Shown: in pieces, positions 46,806 to 59,764 of the stretch | How the letters are laid out: each line of letters starts with the position of its first letter | Numbering within the stretch: position 1 is the first letter of the stretch | NCBI RefSeq assembly: GCF_041296265.1 | Contig: NC_091687.1 | Span: 100,964,001 to 101,028,000 of the forward strand | DNA length: 64,000 nt | Direction: 5' to 3' | Origin: Equus caballus | Taxonomy: Eukaryota; Chordata; Mammalia; Perissodactyla; Equidae | Notes under the pieces: model-generated | Database searches by the model: none | The model's input: only the letters and a program-made list of their open reading frames with translations | What the model was told of the DNA's origin: nothing | Program-made: the position numbers and the translations under genes

Positions 46806-47093
46806 CTTTCCTTTCTGAAGTGAAGTGGTTGCAAATGGAAGAATGTGGAGGTCTCTGTGCTCTGACTTTCTGAAATTCTCTACATAGAAGTAAGCAGGAG
46901 GGAGATACACTATCTTTCTGCTTTATGATCTTTTCCCTACACCCCAGTTAAGAAAAGTGTGTCTCTTAAAACCCAAAAGGAGCAGAGAAAAGATTTCTTG
47001 CTTGGTGTTTCCTGCTACTCTTAGATAGAGTTGGCTTTCTGGCCTTAGATAAGGAAGCTGACTTGCTTTTTTCTCTAGAGTTTTCTTACTCAC

Positions 47094-47574
47094 TGTAGTA
47101 GCCTAATGAATACCCCCTACATATTTCCACATCTTAATCTGTGAATTTTACCTTAAATGGCAAAAGGGACCTTGCAGATGTGATGAGGTGATTAAGTTAA
47201 GGATTTTGAGAGGGGGAGATTATCCTGCACGATCCATGTGGGCCCAATGTAGTCACAAGGGTCCCTATAAGAGGGAGGCAGGATGCTGAGAGTCAGAAAA
47301 AGGAGATGTGATGACAGAAGCAAGAGTTTGGAGTGATGTGAGGAAGGACTCACAAGCTAAAGAATGTAGGTGGCCACTGAAGGCTAAAAAAAATGCATGG
47401 CAAAGGGTTCTCCTCTGAAGATTCCAGAAGGAAAGAGGCCTTCCAACACCTTGACTGAGCCCAGTAAAATTGATTTTGGACTTGTGACCTCTGGAACTGT
47501 TAGAGAATAAACACATTGTTTTCAGCTACTAAATCTGTGGTAACTTGTTACAGCAGCAATAGGACATGGATACA
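47094..47574 (+). mobile_element. Solo LTR, MLT1-type (ERVL-MaLR), unit C copy
   Basis: About 481 bases beginning TGTAGTAGCCTAATG and ending GGACATGGATACA. It has the same internal landmarks as 5805-6281 ('aaaagggaccttgcagatgt', 'gatgaggtgattaagttaag', 'gaataaacacattg'). It is a duplicate of the same insertion and a solo LTR fossil. Confidence 0.85.
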
Positions 47575-49462
47575 GATTCTAATCTCTTCCCTTATTCTCC
47601 ACCCCCAGGTTCCCCTGGGATTAATTCACAATTAATGACGCTCCTGCTTTGTTCTCCATATCTCCCTTTGTCTTGCATCCAACCTCCTTCTCTCTCTCCA
47701 TCTCTGTCCCTCAGCCCATGGATTTATTTTTGGAATTGCCTGATCATCAGGTTTCCCAGTGGATAATGCAAATTAAACTTTGTATTCTGTGATGAGGACG
47801 GCTCTTGCCAGCTTAGTCTAGAGGGGCCTCCATGTGGTGACCGTGGCGTGTCGTGCTGAGCCTCTTGATACCCTTGGCCTCAATCTGGGCTGGGTCAGGG
47901 CATAATTCACAACTTCCAATGACTTTTTAACTGTCCAATTTGCAGGGGCATTCACACGATGATAGTTACTTAAGTATCTGTCACTGAATACCAGGAGGTC
48001 TTCACCCCCAACTTCTCCCTCCTGTTTCTCCAAAGGCTCTGAAACTTGTGTAAAAGGATAATAAAATGGAGTCTGTCTCAGTTCTGTCTTTGTGTGAGAA
48101 CAAGCAGACAAATGCCTCATATCCACATCTTCCAACGTGAAGTACTTTCTCGCTTTTGATGAGTTTATAAGACGGTTTCAAAAATTGATTGTTGGCTCTT
48201 GTCTCATCCTCCCAGCCCAGTATGAAAGGGTTGAAACTGAAGAGGAGGCAGAAGATACTGGAAAGCAGAAGTTTTTGGAGAGAGAAGGTATTCCTTGATT
48301 TTTGTCCTTCTTCACCTGCGTGCATGAGAGATGGGAGGATTTCCCCTCCACCTGAAGCCGTTCATTGTTTTCTACCAGTCAATATGTACCCCTTGAAATT
48401 CAGGGATCCTAAAGACTGGTGAGAGGAGCTGTGGCTAGAGAGTTTTGAGAAGGCAGAGTAGGAAGAAGGAATATGGCTGCATAGGCAGTAAAAGGAGTCT
48501 CTCCTTACGGTACAGCAGAGATGCTCAAGGGTTTCTTGCAGTCCAGAGGTGGGCTCCATGGAAGTGAGCTGGCCAGGTGTCATTTTGACTCTCTCCCAAG
48601 AGACTACTTGGAGGGGAAATGTGACCCTAACAGAAGGAGTGTACTTTCAGTACCCAGAAGTTGAGGGAGGACTTATATGTGGTCAGTAGAGGGGAAGGAG
48701 TGGGTCAAGGAGGAGTTGGGGGCTGGTAGAAGTTTTGCCCACATCAAGGGAGCTGCAATGGGCTGAACCAGAGAAACTCCAGGGAAACCATGAAGGTGCT
48801 TCTGCGCCCAGTCATCCAGCCTTGGGAATCTGTTGCCAAAGGGCACCATTACCAGTCACTTAGGATGTTTCTACCTCTTACCTGTGTCTTTCCTCTCCTC
48901 TAACCAAGGAAAGCCCAGAAGCAGTCTAGTAGAGGCCAGGCAGGGAAAGGAGGTGAGGAAGAGGAAGGAGAGAGAAGAATGAAGAAGCCATTTCTCCTAA
49001 TTCAAGTTTCTAGGCTTGGGCTTGAGGAGAATCTTCAACTTAGAATGAGTTTCAAAGTTTTTATTTTACATTGAACTGGCTATATTTTTTTCTGAAATGA
49101 GAATGTTTAGAGCACTGAAAGTGACTGGAAATCTTTATATTTTCCATAAGAACCAGGACGTTATGCTACATGGTATGGATTTAGTTCAAGGGTATGGGAA
49201 GGACTATCCCCACAGCGCAGGTATGAGTTTGGAGGCCAAAAGGAATAGAGTTCTTTTCTGCTTATACCCTGAGAATTCAACAAGTTCAATAAACCAATTC
49301 CTCTTAGTTTCTGGAACACAACAGATCTGAGCTGTGGTGGTGAGGAGCCTGGGAATTCATCCTGGCTGTGACATTTTCCCCAGACTTTCAAACCTTTCTC
49401 AGTCTCACATGCAATCTGTGTAGCCAAGGAGGTTTTCTCTACTCAGTGACCATGGCCCAGCT
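47575..49462. other. Intergenic, no gene recognised
   Basis: Aligned with A 6287-8182. A 77-codon frame (48189-48422) pairs with A 6939-7172. See rejected items. Confidence 0.6.
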
Positions 49463-49725
49463 GGAGGTACGAAAGCCACTAGTGGTTAAGGGTCTAGGTT
49501 CCAAATTCTGATTGGCTGCATGTGAATCTTGGCTCCCCACCCTGTGCATTTATGACATTGGGCAAGTGAAAGTCTCCGTTGCCTTAGTTTCTTCACAAGT
49601 AAAATGGGGGAAAATGACAATATCTGCCTCACGGGATTCTGTGACGAGACGATGAAAGGAGATAATCCATGTAAAGAACTCAGCATAACATCTAGTCTAT
49701 TGTAAATCCTCAAGGAATGGTAGTT
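49463..49725 (+). mobile_element. MIR SINE, near full length
   Basis: Paralogue of 8183-8425: 'cattgggcaagtgaaagtct', 'ccttagtttcttcacaagta', 'gataatccatgtaaagaact'. Confidence 0.9.
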
Positions 49726-52700
49726 ATTTTTTGTTTGAAATACTTTCAACACTTTTGAGGAAAATTGCTAGTCAACCAATACTACGAATAGAAACTAATT
49801 TTTTCCCCTCACACATTTATTTCTCGTCTGTTAAGCTATGTCAACTCAAAATTTTCTTCTCTTTCTCTTTTGTAAAATGCAAACTGTTTCACTAGTTTTC
49901 TGCATCAAATCCAAAGTGTTTTATGCTGCTCTTGGAATTTTGTGAGAGATGTTTTGGAAGTACCTTTTTAGGAGCTTCACCGGTTGGAGTTACTCCTCAA
50001 GCTTTGCATTCAATGTAGAATGCTCCAGAGACCCAGCATGTGGAGCTGTAGAGGGCAGCTGGGGGTGATCCCAAAGGAGATACAGAAGGAAAGGATAGAT
50101 TCCAGCCTAGGGAGTCTTCTTCTGGCCAAGTGGGTGGGCATGGGGACACTGAAGCCAAAAGGGAGATCAGAAAGGAAAGTGAGTATAGGGGCTGGGAGTG
50201 GTTATCCAAGAGCAAATCTGGGTCCTGGAGCTATTCACAGAGGCAACAAGAACGTTTCTCATTTTGCTTCTTTTCCTGTTAATAGTCTGCTTAATGTCAA
50301 CGTCCTGAAGAAAGGGTGAGAGGGAGAGGGGGCTGCCCTGAGAAACTCCCTCACAGACTTCCTCTCTCCATCTGTCTCCAAGTCCAGTGAAAAAAACCAA
50401 ATAAATTCCCATGCTCTCTTAAGAAAGACTACTTTCCAGTTCTGATCTTGATAGATGGGAGTTCCATTTCTCCTTATCCTGAAAAAAGGAAGAAACTTCA
50501 CATTTGTATCTTGCTTACTTCCTTTCTAGGAATTTCACAGATACTATCTAATTTGAGGAAGGAGAAAATGGCGGCTGAGTCAGGCCACACAAGGTTTTCC
50601 CAATGTCAAGTACTTCCTCAGTCTGATTCCAGGACTTATCAGATTGCCTCTTTTGTTTTAGGAATTCTAGTGGGAGAAGTACTCTAATCATTAGTACTAT
50701 CACCCCCATCAAACATATGTTTAAGGGGCTGGCCTGGTGGCCGAGTGGTTAAGTTCGCACTCTCCACTGCAGGCGGCCCAGTGTTTTGTTGGTTCAAATC
50801 CTGGGCATGGACATGGCACTGCTCATCAAACCACTCTGAGGCAGCGTCCCACATGCCACAACTAGAAGGACCCACAACGAAGAATATACAACTATGTACT
50901 GGGGGGGCTTTGGGGAGAAAAAGGAAAAAATAAAATCTTAGAAAAAAATGTATACTTAAATCATACTTTACCCGTTTGAGTCACATTCAGATAGTGGAAT
51001 GATTTTGAAGATTTCAGCTTACGAGACAGGAGTTTTTTAGAGAAAAAGAAGATACCTATTTCAAACTTCCTTGAAAAACAATTTCAGGATGCTGAGGTTA
51101 TCAAACATTTACTCTAAAGTTCTAAGAAAAACAACACAAGCTTTTATTAAAACTTTCTAAGGTTAGCATAATATTTATAAAAATAAAATTTACAATATCA
51201 GCTTATATTTTTTAAGAACTATACGTGCCTTTTATGGCTAAGACTGCTATATTAAAAATAAGTACTATTTATGCATATTTTACAGAGCAATAGAGTATCT
51301 CACTACTTGAAATTATTTTAAAACTTTATCCTACTTTTATTTTATGATGCATTCTTGGCCACATAGAGGGTTAATTTAATAACAAATCTGAGTTGGAAAA
51401 GCAGGCCTCTAATTATAATACGGTTCTTATAGGAAAATATGAGTTATATCATGATGTACTCTTTGATAATGTAGATTTGGTAGGTATACTATGGGTAAAA
51501 TGTTTTGTTTTAATTTGGGGTATAGTTTTTTCTGCTGAAGCTTAAAGTTCAACTACTCATGGAGCAAAGCAGTTTATCAATGATAAAAGACTTTCAGGTT
51601 TAGTAGTGATGTTGGACAGAGCTGAAATAGGCCCATATTTTGCAAACATAATCACATCATCACTGAACCTCCTTCTCTTGCCTTGCTGCCAGGATGGAAT
51701 TGCATCCTCCACATGAACCATAAATCCCAATTCACTGAGAGGTAGTAGATTTCACTGTGGAGCTTGATGGGTTGAGGGAGGGAGGCTGCCTCACACAGTG
51801 CACAGCAAGCCTTCCTAAAAATTACCCTAAATGTCTTTGAATGTGTGTGAAATCCTTTTCCCCATTCCAGCCACCTCTTTCCCCATAACCTAGGCTTCCT
51901 CAATCAGGTGCCCATGTATGATTTGTTTCAGGAAAGAACAATGCGAAGAAGTAGGCACCTCATGCAGAGAAGAAGGTGGTGAAGCATCCAGGTTCTTAGG
52001 GCAGAGGGTCTAGTATCTGATTCCCAGCATGATATATGGTCTACTCCTGGCAGCAGAACTGTGGGGTCCCGCTGTGTAGTGTGGGCAGGTTCCTGGCTTC
52101 ATTGCCTCCATGCCCGACTCTACAGCTCCTCTGGAGATTCTACAGGTCTTTTACTAGCCCTTACAAAACGTTTTTCTGTTTCATTTACTAGAGTGTGCTT
52201 CTAGTATCATTATTTTTTAAAGCAACCAAAACTACTGATCTGTCCTATTGATCTCAACCTTAACCCCGAAGCCAGTTCTCAGTCTTTTTTCCAGGCATTT
52301 CACTCCACTAGCTTTCCCATCTCAGGACTCCCTTACTTAATAAGAAAGATAGACAGACAACAGTCCAGCAACACAAAAACCACAACGCCCTTGGGGCCTT
52401 CGACTCCTCCAGGCACACCAATAGAAGAAAGAACAAAGATAATACAGACGTATCCAAGACCTACCCAAGCAGAGACGAAAAAGGTAGAATGGAACCTTCT
52501 TTCTTTTTTTCCTACTATTCCAAACAACAAGCCCCCACCTCCTTGCCCACACCCTAGGGCATATGCACTCTCTTTCTTCCAAAGTATGTCATTTCAAGCT
52601 ATAGGGCTTGAGGTGTAAGGCTGAAGGTTCTCTTTTCCTGGAACACTTCAAGACTTCAGCATCTAATCCCGCCCACCAGAAATGATCTCCTATCAATCAT

Positions 52701-52744
52701 GCCTTAATGATAATAGATAACAGTGCCAGACACTGATATAAGCA
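49726..52744. other. Intergenic with one ERE1 insertion; no gene recognised
   Basis: Aligned with A 8426-11221. The ERE1 at 50725-50945 is the one large difference. The stretch 50950-51560 is AT-rich. Confidence 0.6.
50725..50945 (+). mobile_element. ERE1 SINE (equine tRNA-derived), unit C only
   Basis: The head 'ggggctggcctggtggccga' carries a pol III A box (TGGCCGAGTGG, 50738-50748) and B box (GGTTCAAATCC, 50791-50801). The body has 'gacatggcactgctcatcaa', 'cgtcccacatgccacaacta' and 'gggctttggggagaaaaagg', then an A-rich end. Flanks repeat aaacatatgtttaa (50711-50724) and aaatgtatacttaa (50946-50959). Unit A has one uninterrupted copy of the target near 9400. This is the clearest perissodactyl signature in the window. 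Confidence 0.96.
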
Positions 52745-52945
52745 CATTTCCTGTATTAACTTTAATTATTACATCAGGTGATATGACACAGGTACTAATA
52801 TCAACTCCAGATTATCTAGTGAAGATTGAGACACTGAGAGAGATTAGAGTAACTTGTCCAAGGTGACGGCTAGAAATCTGAGGGGCCGGGATTCAGACCC
52901 AGGTAGCCTGGCTCAATGCCCCAGTGGTAATCTTCACACTGCCAC
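52745..52945 (-). mobile_element. MIR SINE fragment, antisense
   Basis: Paralogue of 11222-11405: 'aacttgtccaaggtgacgg', 'gggccgggattcagacccag'. Confidence 0.85.
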
Positions 52946-53940
52946 CTTTCCCCAAGAGCCCAGCCTTGTCTCTACAGGTGCCATGTGCCAGGAATGTTCA
53001 ACTGAAGGACTTAACTTTCCCCCTTGTGGATGTATATATAATTATAATGACACAGAATGGATTAAGTTCACCTTTTTGATGTTTCCCACAAGGGCAGTGA
53101 TTTCTTTAGGGAGCAGCTAAGATCTGAAAACAACCTGGACCTCCGTGCAGAGGCCCTAAGACCAACAAACCGGGAGCAGCCAGAGGAGGGAGCAGACAGT
53201 TCAGGCCAAGAGGACAGTGGAGAAGATAAGTGCGTCACCAGAGGGATTAAGGGATATAGTTAGGAGGCCTCCCCCTCACATTATAAGATGAAGAAGTTAC
53301 ATTTGCCCATTGTCCAGGAGGATCACAAAAAACTCAATTCTCCACCACGTGGGACTGGAATTTCAGAAGCTCTAGGAAAATATTTAAGTCATTAATAGAA
53401 AGGCTGAACTGTTACCTACATGTAAAATTTGAAGAAATGTCATCTCCAAAAGGACCACACAAATATTACTCTTGTAAGTGGGCCTTAGCTTAGTAGCCGG
53501 CAACTGTTTCCTATGCAGAGAAGTTTCACTGAAGATTTAATAAGCACCTTTCCTGCTTGCTTCATTTTTCTTTATCCAGTCAGGATGACTGAGTTCTAGT
53601 TCCATCCCTTCTAACTGCTTGTTCTCTTACCTACCTAGCCAGGGAAGTATTCATTGGCTGGGAACTGCTAATATTTCAAAATCTAGCCATCTCCTCCTAG
53701 TTGGAACTTGCCACTTCAGGGAAAAGGACCTGTGCAATCAGAGTAATTGGAACTTTCCTATCTTAAAGATATGTCCATGCTCCATTTCAATGCATGGGAG
53801 ATAGTAGTGACAAGTGATGTATGAGCTGCCTGCGGAGTGAGGACTTGGGATCTGGAACGCCAGCAGAAGGATTACATTTGAGCAGGAGGAGGGCAGCCTC
53901 TTCCACTGTGAAGGGCTGGAGTTGCTGATACACAGGGCGG
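52946..53940. other. Intergenic, no feature recognised
   Basis: Aligned with A 11406-12404. No named repeat or gene. Confidence 0.55.
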
Positions 53941-54100
53941 AAGTTGTCAACCTTGGCTGCACCTCAGAATCACCTAAGAGGAGCTTTTACAATTTCCCAT
54001 GCCCCACCCTCACCAAGACCACTTAAGTCAGACTCTCTAGAGGCTGGGCCCAGACATCAGTATTCTTAAAGGTCTTCAGGTGATTCCGGTCAAGTCAGGG
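53941..54100 (+). mobile_element. MER5A-type hAT-Charlie DNA transposon
   Basis: Paralogue of 12405-12570: 'caaccttggctgcacctcag', 'gcccagacatcagtattctt', 'aggtcttcaggtgattcc'. Confidence 0.87.
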
Positions 54101-54344
54101 ACCCTCTGAAATAGATGCATTGCTGGACAGAGGATCATTTCTAGCTGAGTTTGGATCTGATGAAATTCCCTGGCACTGACAGAAAGAGTTGTGAAATTTT
54201 CTTTAGCAGTTCTCAGCACTCAGAAATTTGTATCTGAGAGGTTAAACACTCTGTCTTAGGTATCATTTTTAGAGTCTGGGTTTGCATTAATCACATTTTT
54301 TTGTTTTCTATACTTTGATGTATTTTCTGTACTATGTGATGTTT

Positions 54345-54879
54345 TGACATCTTGGGGTCTTGCTGGTTGAAGAGAGGCTGTCCCTCAAAGACTAGCTAAT
54401 TCCTAGAGACAGCAAACCAACTTCCTTTTGAGCACACCTTTTCCTATGCAGACCAACCAATCCAATGTCCATATCCCAGCCACCTCCTCTAGCTAACTCT
54501 GAAGCACCAGGCCAACATTTTCCCTGCCCTATTGACCCTGGGCCACATCAACTAGACAGGATAGGGTAAAGATCCCTCCTATAGCCCAGAGCCCCCAAAA
54601 GTATTCAAACTACCCAAGCCTAAGCTTGCTCAAGTTCTGCTACTCTGCCTGGCCCATTCCTTCTCAGAAATCACAATAAAGACTGAGGGCCATGCTCTCT
54701 CCTCTCTCTGTCTGCCTCCTGAGTGACCCAGGGCTTCCCAATGGGCCCTACATGGTGTGGTGTGCCCCCTTCTCTTGCGAACTGGAACTAACAAACTCTT
54801 CTTTCAAAGGCAGTTGTCTCTGTGTCTGTCACCTTACCATACCTGATGAAAGCAAACCCCAGGTACAAATCTTGAAACA
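54345..54879 (+). mobile_element. Solo LTR, ERV1 class, MER34-like, unit C copy
   Basis: About 535 bases from TGACATCTTGGGG to CTTGAAACA, with 'cctggcccattccttctcag', 'cacaataaagactg' and 'ggcagttgtctctgtgtctg'. Same insertion as 12794-13321. A solo LTR fossil with no internal region. Confidence 0.65.
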
Positions 54880-55445
54880 GTGTTAAAGATTTCAGCACTT
54901 AAAATGAAAGCCAATGTTACTTCCCACTCTGGAGGTGATTAAACATGATTCGAGTTTGTTCTCCACATGTTTTCAGTACTGGCTGGATCTGGCATTCATT
55001 GCATGATCTCTGGCTGGACAGCATTTCTGGAATAGGGCTGTGTTGTTGGGCTGCCAGGCCTTCACAAAGGCATTCCTGAGGTTCACACAGGTGACTGCGG
55101 TGCTCAGCTGGATTAGACATCTCTAAAGTCGTCTTTGGTTCCAGCATCATAGTATTCTGGAAATAATAGCATCATTTGGTGCGGTTGATCACTTCATCCT
55201 TGAAACTCTCTTTCCTTGGTGTCCATGACACCAGGCTCCCCTAGATTCTCTTCTATATTTTTGATCTCTCATTTAACAAATTCCCTCTGTGCATTCCTCT
55301 TCCTCTGCCTAGCCTTTATTTTTATTTTGAAAGCATTTACCGAATAAATAACGGATACATGTATGTAAGAAAAGTATTAAATGAAAAATAAAGGTGTGTC
55401 ACACCTTTGCCCTCTAGTTCCTTAGATTATTTGGTTACAAATCTG
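54880..55445. other. Intergenic, no feature recognised
   Basis: Aligned with A 13322-13868. Confidence 0.55.
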
Positions 55446-55446
55446 T

Positions 55447-55490
55447 TGTGTTTGTGTGTGTGTGTAACACATATATATATGATATGCAAG
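55447..55490. repeat. TG/TA microsatellite
   Basis: tgtttgtgtgtgtgtgtaac followed by atatatat. Paralogous to 13885-13965. Confidence 0.8.
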
Positions 55491-55569
55491 CACAAACAAC
55501 ATGCACATATACTCCTTATATTCTGTGTTTTTATATATAAAGGCTATCATATTGTAACATCGATTTTTT

Positions 55570-55850
55570 CACTCTTTCTTTCAACAATCTGCAGAGCAGC
55601 TACTACATATCAGACACTGTTTAGGAGCAGCGAAACCATGGTGAGTAAAGTAGACAATTTGCATAGAGTTTATATTCTGTTTGGAGTAATAGCCAATTAA
55701 AAAGAAAGCCAGATAATTTCCAGTAATGAGAGATGATTAGAAATTAAAGAATGATAATGTGAGAGAGGGCAGAGAAGTGACGTACGTAGGGTGACCAGTG
55801 AGGAGTCCTTATCTGAGTTGAGACAGCATCTGAATGACAATGAGCCAGCC
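55570..55850 (+). mobile_element. L2-like LINE 3' fragment
   Basis: Paralogue of 13990-14300: 'agctactacatatcagacac', 'tgtttaggagcagcgaaacc'. Confidence 0.5.
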
Positions 55851-55894
55851 TGTGAAGATCTGTGGGAAGAACAGATTGATATTGATTCTAATAT

Positions 55895-57000
55895 TAATGT
55901 TTTATAACTTTTTAATTTTGAAATAGTTATAGATTCACAGGAAATTGTAAAAATAACCCGGAGTCCTATGTCCCCTTCAGGCAGCTTCCCCCAATGGTGG
56001 CATCTTATTTGGCTATAGGACAATATCAAAACTGGGAAAGTGACATCTGCACATTACTGTTAACAAGTCTACAGACTTTATTCAGTTTGTGCTAATCTTT
56101 TAACACGCATTCGTGTGTGTGTGTTTTGATGCAGCTTCATCCCATGCATAGACTCGTGTAAGTGCAGTCAAGACACAGAGCTGTTCCATCATCACAAAAG
56201 AACTCCTTTGTGCCATCCCTTTGCGTCTGTAGTGACTCCCAAATTCCCCACCGTGTTTTGTTTTTTTGGGGTTTGCTTTTTTATTTTTGTAACAGCAGTG
56301 TTTGCTATGTAGAATTTTTGCTGACTTTGTCAAAATAAAAATGTTAGTTACTGCTTGGATTTCGTCTCATGGTTAGAGGGTCTTCTTCACTTTGATATCA
56401 TTAAAAAAAAACTCCCTTTTGTTTTCTTCCAGTATTTTTATGCTTTCATGTCTACACTGAAATATTTGAAATATGAAGTTTCTCCTGATGTGAGGTGTGA
56501 TGTATGGGTAAATATTGTTTTCTAGCTGACTTGTTTGTTGCCTTAAGACTATTTATTGAATAATTGTTTGTCTTCAATGATTTAAAATGCTACTCTTTCT
56601 CCTTACTGACTTCCTGTATATATTGGTTTATATCTAGTTTTTCTATTCTGTTTCCCTACCTTGGTGTCAGCATGTGACGCTACAATTGCATTTTCACTAT
56701 TTTAGGTTTGTGATGTTTGAATTACCAGTAAAAGAGCCTTCTTGATTAATCTGCTTTTTCAGAACTTTCTTGGCTATTATTTTTAGAATAATCTTATCTG
56801 GTCCCAAGGAAAATCTCTCCCATTTTTTAATTAAATGGGATCCTGTTAACTGTGTAGTTTAGCTAAAGAGTCCTATTTATCCATGATACTCAGTCTTCCT
56901 ATTCAAAGATATGGCATGTCTTTCCATTTGTTTACTATTTCTTTTACTACTTTCAGTAGTGTTTTGATTTTTAAAGTAGAGATCATCTACATTACTGCAA
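55895..57000 (-). mobile_element. Old L1 (L1M) LINE pieces, antisense
   Basis: 'atagttatagattcacagga', 'tatgtccccttcaggcagct', 'tgtatatattggtttatatc'. Paralogue of 14340-15460. Boundaries are approximate. Confidence 0.5.
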
Positions 57001-57959
57001 TGTGTATTCCTTGGTACACTGAGCCCTTATGCCTTAATTTCCTTCTGCATTAAATGGGGTAAATGAGTAACTGCAAAGGTCGAGACAGGCAATGTAGACG
57101 TTTGACACTTAGACTACTCAGCATAGCTTTCTAAAAGTAGTTTTAATAATGTATCATTAATATTATTTTTTCAAATTATTTTCTCTTTCTACTTGAGTAT
57201 GAAAAGAATAGCCAAAGCAGAGTATGACAAGGAGCTTTCTAGTTACAAGAAAGAGCAGTTTTCTTTTTCTTTCTCTGACTCTTGTTTTTCCCATTTTTCT
57301 TCCCATTTTTTTCCCTGTTGCAAAATAGGGCAAATATGTTGTGTATGACTGAGATAAAGAAAGTCCACTCACAGAGGATAACAAATCACTGAAAAGGGGT
57401 TCAGATGCTGAAGTACATGGTGTTCACTAGCCCCTCCCTAGATGGCATGACTCCGAGAGAGTCATTCACTTAAGTAGCATTTTGACATCTGCTGAGGGAG
57501 GCGAGAAAAGAGCAGAGTTTCTTTTGCTTTGGAGATATAAATGGGAAAGGAGGAAATTCTAACAGGAATATGGAGAGAGTTACTAGCTAGCTGTATTCTT
57601 TACATTTTATTTCTGTATTATGTTTTATAAGGTTGCTATATTGAGCTGTTATATTGGGGGAAGACATGAAAAGACTGAGAAAATATATTAGAAATTAGAT
57701 CAATGAGCTGACTGATTGCTGGACCCGTGACCATGTGCTACACCTTCCACTGCCCTATTCTGGCAGCGTTTCCTAGCACTAAGTCCAGTTGTGTGGCATC
57801 AGGAAAGCTGATCTAAAACCTTCAACTTATCAACTAGTGGCAAATATCGCAGCTCACTACTAAAGACATTTATAAAAGACATTTTATACAGTTTAAAAAC
57901 ACATTAATATAAATCAATATAAATCCAGAAGTGTCAACATTTGAAGGGTGCACAGACTG
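57001..57959. other. Intergenic, no gene recognised
   Basis: Three-way paralogous with A 15460-16430 and B 31831-32789. Confidence 0.6.
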
Positions 57960-58280
57960 TCTGAGAGTTTATTCAGTTAACAAGCACTCTTTGAGAGCTT
58001 CTGTGTAGACAATGACCTGTGCTGAGTGGTGAGCATCGCAGCCAGTTTATTTCCCCACAGAGGTGACAGTCTTGTGGGAAATCAGGGACAAGTGTCTAGT
58101 TATAAAAGAGTTCACATTTACAATTTGGGAAAGTGCACTGAGGGAAAGCACAGAGGCCTGTGAGTGTGTAACAGGAGGACATGGCAGAGATTGGGGGAAA
58201 GCACGTCACAGAGAGATTCCCTAAGGACGTGATAAAACTGGATGAGATACCATTTGAACACATAATTCCAGGGAGCTCAT
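57960..58280 (+). mobile_element. L2-like LINE 3' fragment
   Basis: Paralogue of 16440-16770 and 32790-33110. Confidence 0.55.
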
Positions 58281-59339
58281 AGACCGTGACACCTATCACT
58301 GAGCTCCAGGCTAAGAACGGCTGACTCTAGTGGTAACCCTGGTCAGGTGACTGTGTAAAGCAAAGAATGCTGCCTTGGCAGGATTTTGTTCTGGAAAGAA
58401 GAGATTGGATTGTGGCCTCCTGGAGAGGCAGGGAGGTCTTGCCCTCAGGGAGCCTCTACCATGTGAATTCCCAGGTGTGTTTAGAATGGCTGCAGAGCAC
58501 TATGCCCTCACACCCATTTCTTCCCTCCCTTGTCTCTGAGTGATTCTAGAAATACTCTCCTAATTTAGTTCCTGCCTTGGACTCTTAAGTTTGCTCTCCT
58601 GAGCTTCATGCATTGACTTATTTTATTTTAATGAAAAAAAATATTCATTTGAGAGCATCCCAAACTAGTGCCTTTGGTGAGACTCAGACTCGCTTTGTGA
58701 GTCAATAGTGAGAAAGCAAACTTGAAAGCCTCCTGGACCATATGGGGCTCATCTCACCAGGGAGCTGTCCCTTGACATAGGACACAAGATCAGACAAACA
58801 GGACTGTTATCAGAGGAGACCTTATAGACAACACCCAGGAACCTGTGTTTATCTTACGTAGTCTTTGGAGTGTTCCTCAGATATCCTGGTTATCTTCTCA
58901 TTAAAACAGATAAAAAGGGAAACAGAAAGCACTTATATCTACAGTTACACCGTATGGTCAAATCTCAATTTCCAGATCTATTCATCCATTTTTACCTCTA
59001 ACATTTCCTGATGTTCTAGATAATGTCTGGTCTATGTCCTCTGGCTTCTCAACCTTTCTGGTCTTTGAACCCTCTCTTGAACTCTACCTGGTCTGTGAAG
59101 GCTGATCTAACTAGAGTACATGAAATTATAGTTGATTTACTTACTCCCTCTAGGGAAGCATGAAATAGAGAGTTTGTCAGACAAAAGGAAGGAAAAAGTT
59201 GTGTTATTTATTTTTGTCTCAGTTAGTCTATCAGTCCCGGTGCAGAGGAAGAGGACAGCTTCTAAAATATTATATTTGATGTGACATTCTCCACACCAGA
59301 AGTTCTGCTATCTGGCCGTTGCCTCTAATGCAAATTCCT
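58281..59339. other. Intergenic, no gene recognised
   Basis: Three-way paralogous with A 16771-17819 and B 33111-34194. Nothing can be named. Confidence 0.6.
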
Positions 59340-59660
59340 TGGCCTAGTTTTCAAAGTCCTGCTAAGCACACGCCCTCTTTCCAGCCTTACTTCCTCCTCA
59401 TGACGCTTTAGAATGAAATCGTTGCTCCACCCAAACTGGTTTGCTTACTCTTGTCGGGACAGATGTACTTTTTTCTACCTCCACACCTGGCTTATGTCAT
59501 TCCCCCTCATCAAGAATGGACCTATCTCTCCTCCTGCATTTATTCAAACTCTACCATTTCCTGATGCCCAATTTAATTTTTTCTTTCCTTTTCATTGCTT
59601 TGAAAATCAGCTGGATTTCTCCCCTTTCTGGAGGAATTTCATGAATTCCATGTAGCTTTT
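59340..59660 (+). mobile_element. L2-like LINE fragment
   Basis: 'ttttcaaagtcctgctaagc', 'ctttccagccttacttcctc' and 'ggctttttt'-poor, pyrimidine-rich downstream sequence. It is fuller than the A and B copies. Confidence 0.4.
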
Positions 59661-59764
59661 AATCTCTATCTCATATTTGGTGATTAACCAAATATTGCCT
59701 CATTGTACATTTTGCATAGTTGATTATGTTGCAATTTCGATTTTGTTATTTATCTGTAACTTGT

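Larger units (their letters stand above)
43990..47025. other. Region present only in unit C; no gene recognised
   Basis: Neither A nor B has this segment, because the A and B gaps both cover it. It holds MIR-like DNA at 44630-44720, a CA microsatellite at 45415-45450 and an antisense MIR at 46670-46805. The longest frame (45428-46027, 199 codons) opens inside the CA repeat and shows no domain. The rest is unassigned single-copy-looking sequence within this window. Confidence 0.6.

Noticed and set aside
50725-50800. tRNA-like sequence with A and B boxes
   Set aside because: It is the tRNA-derived head of an ERE1 SINE, continuous with the SINE body and A-rich tail, not a tRNA gene.
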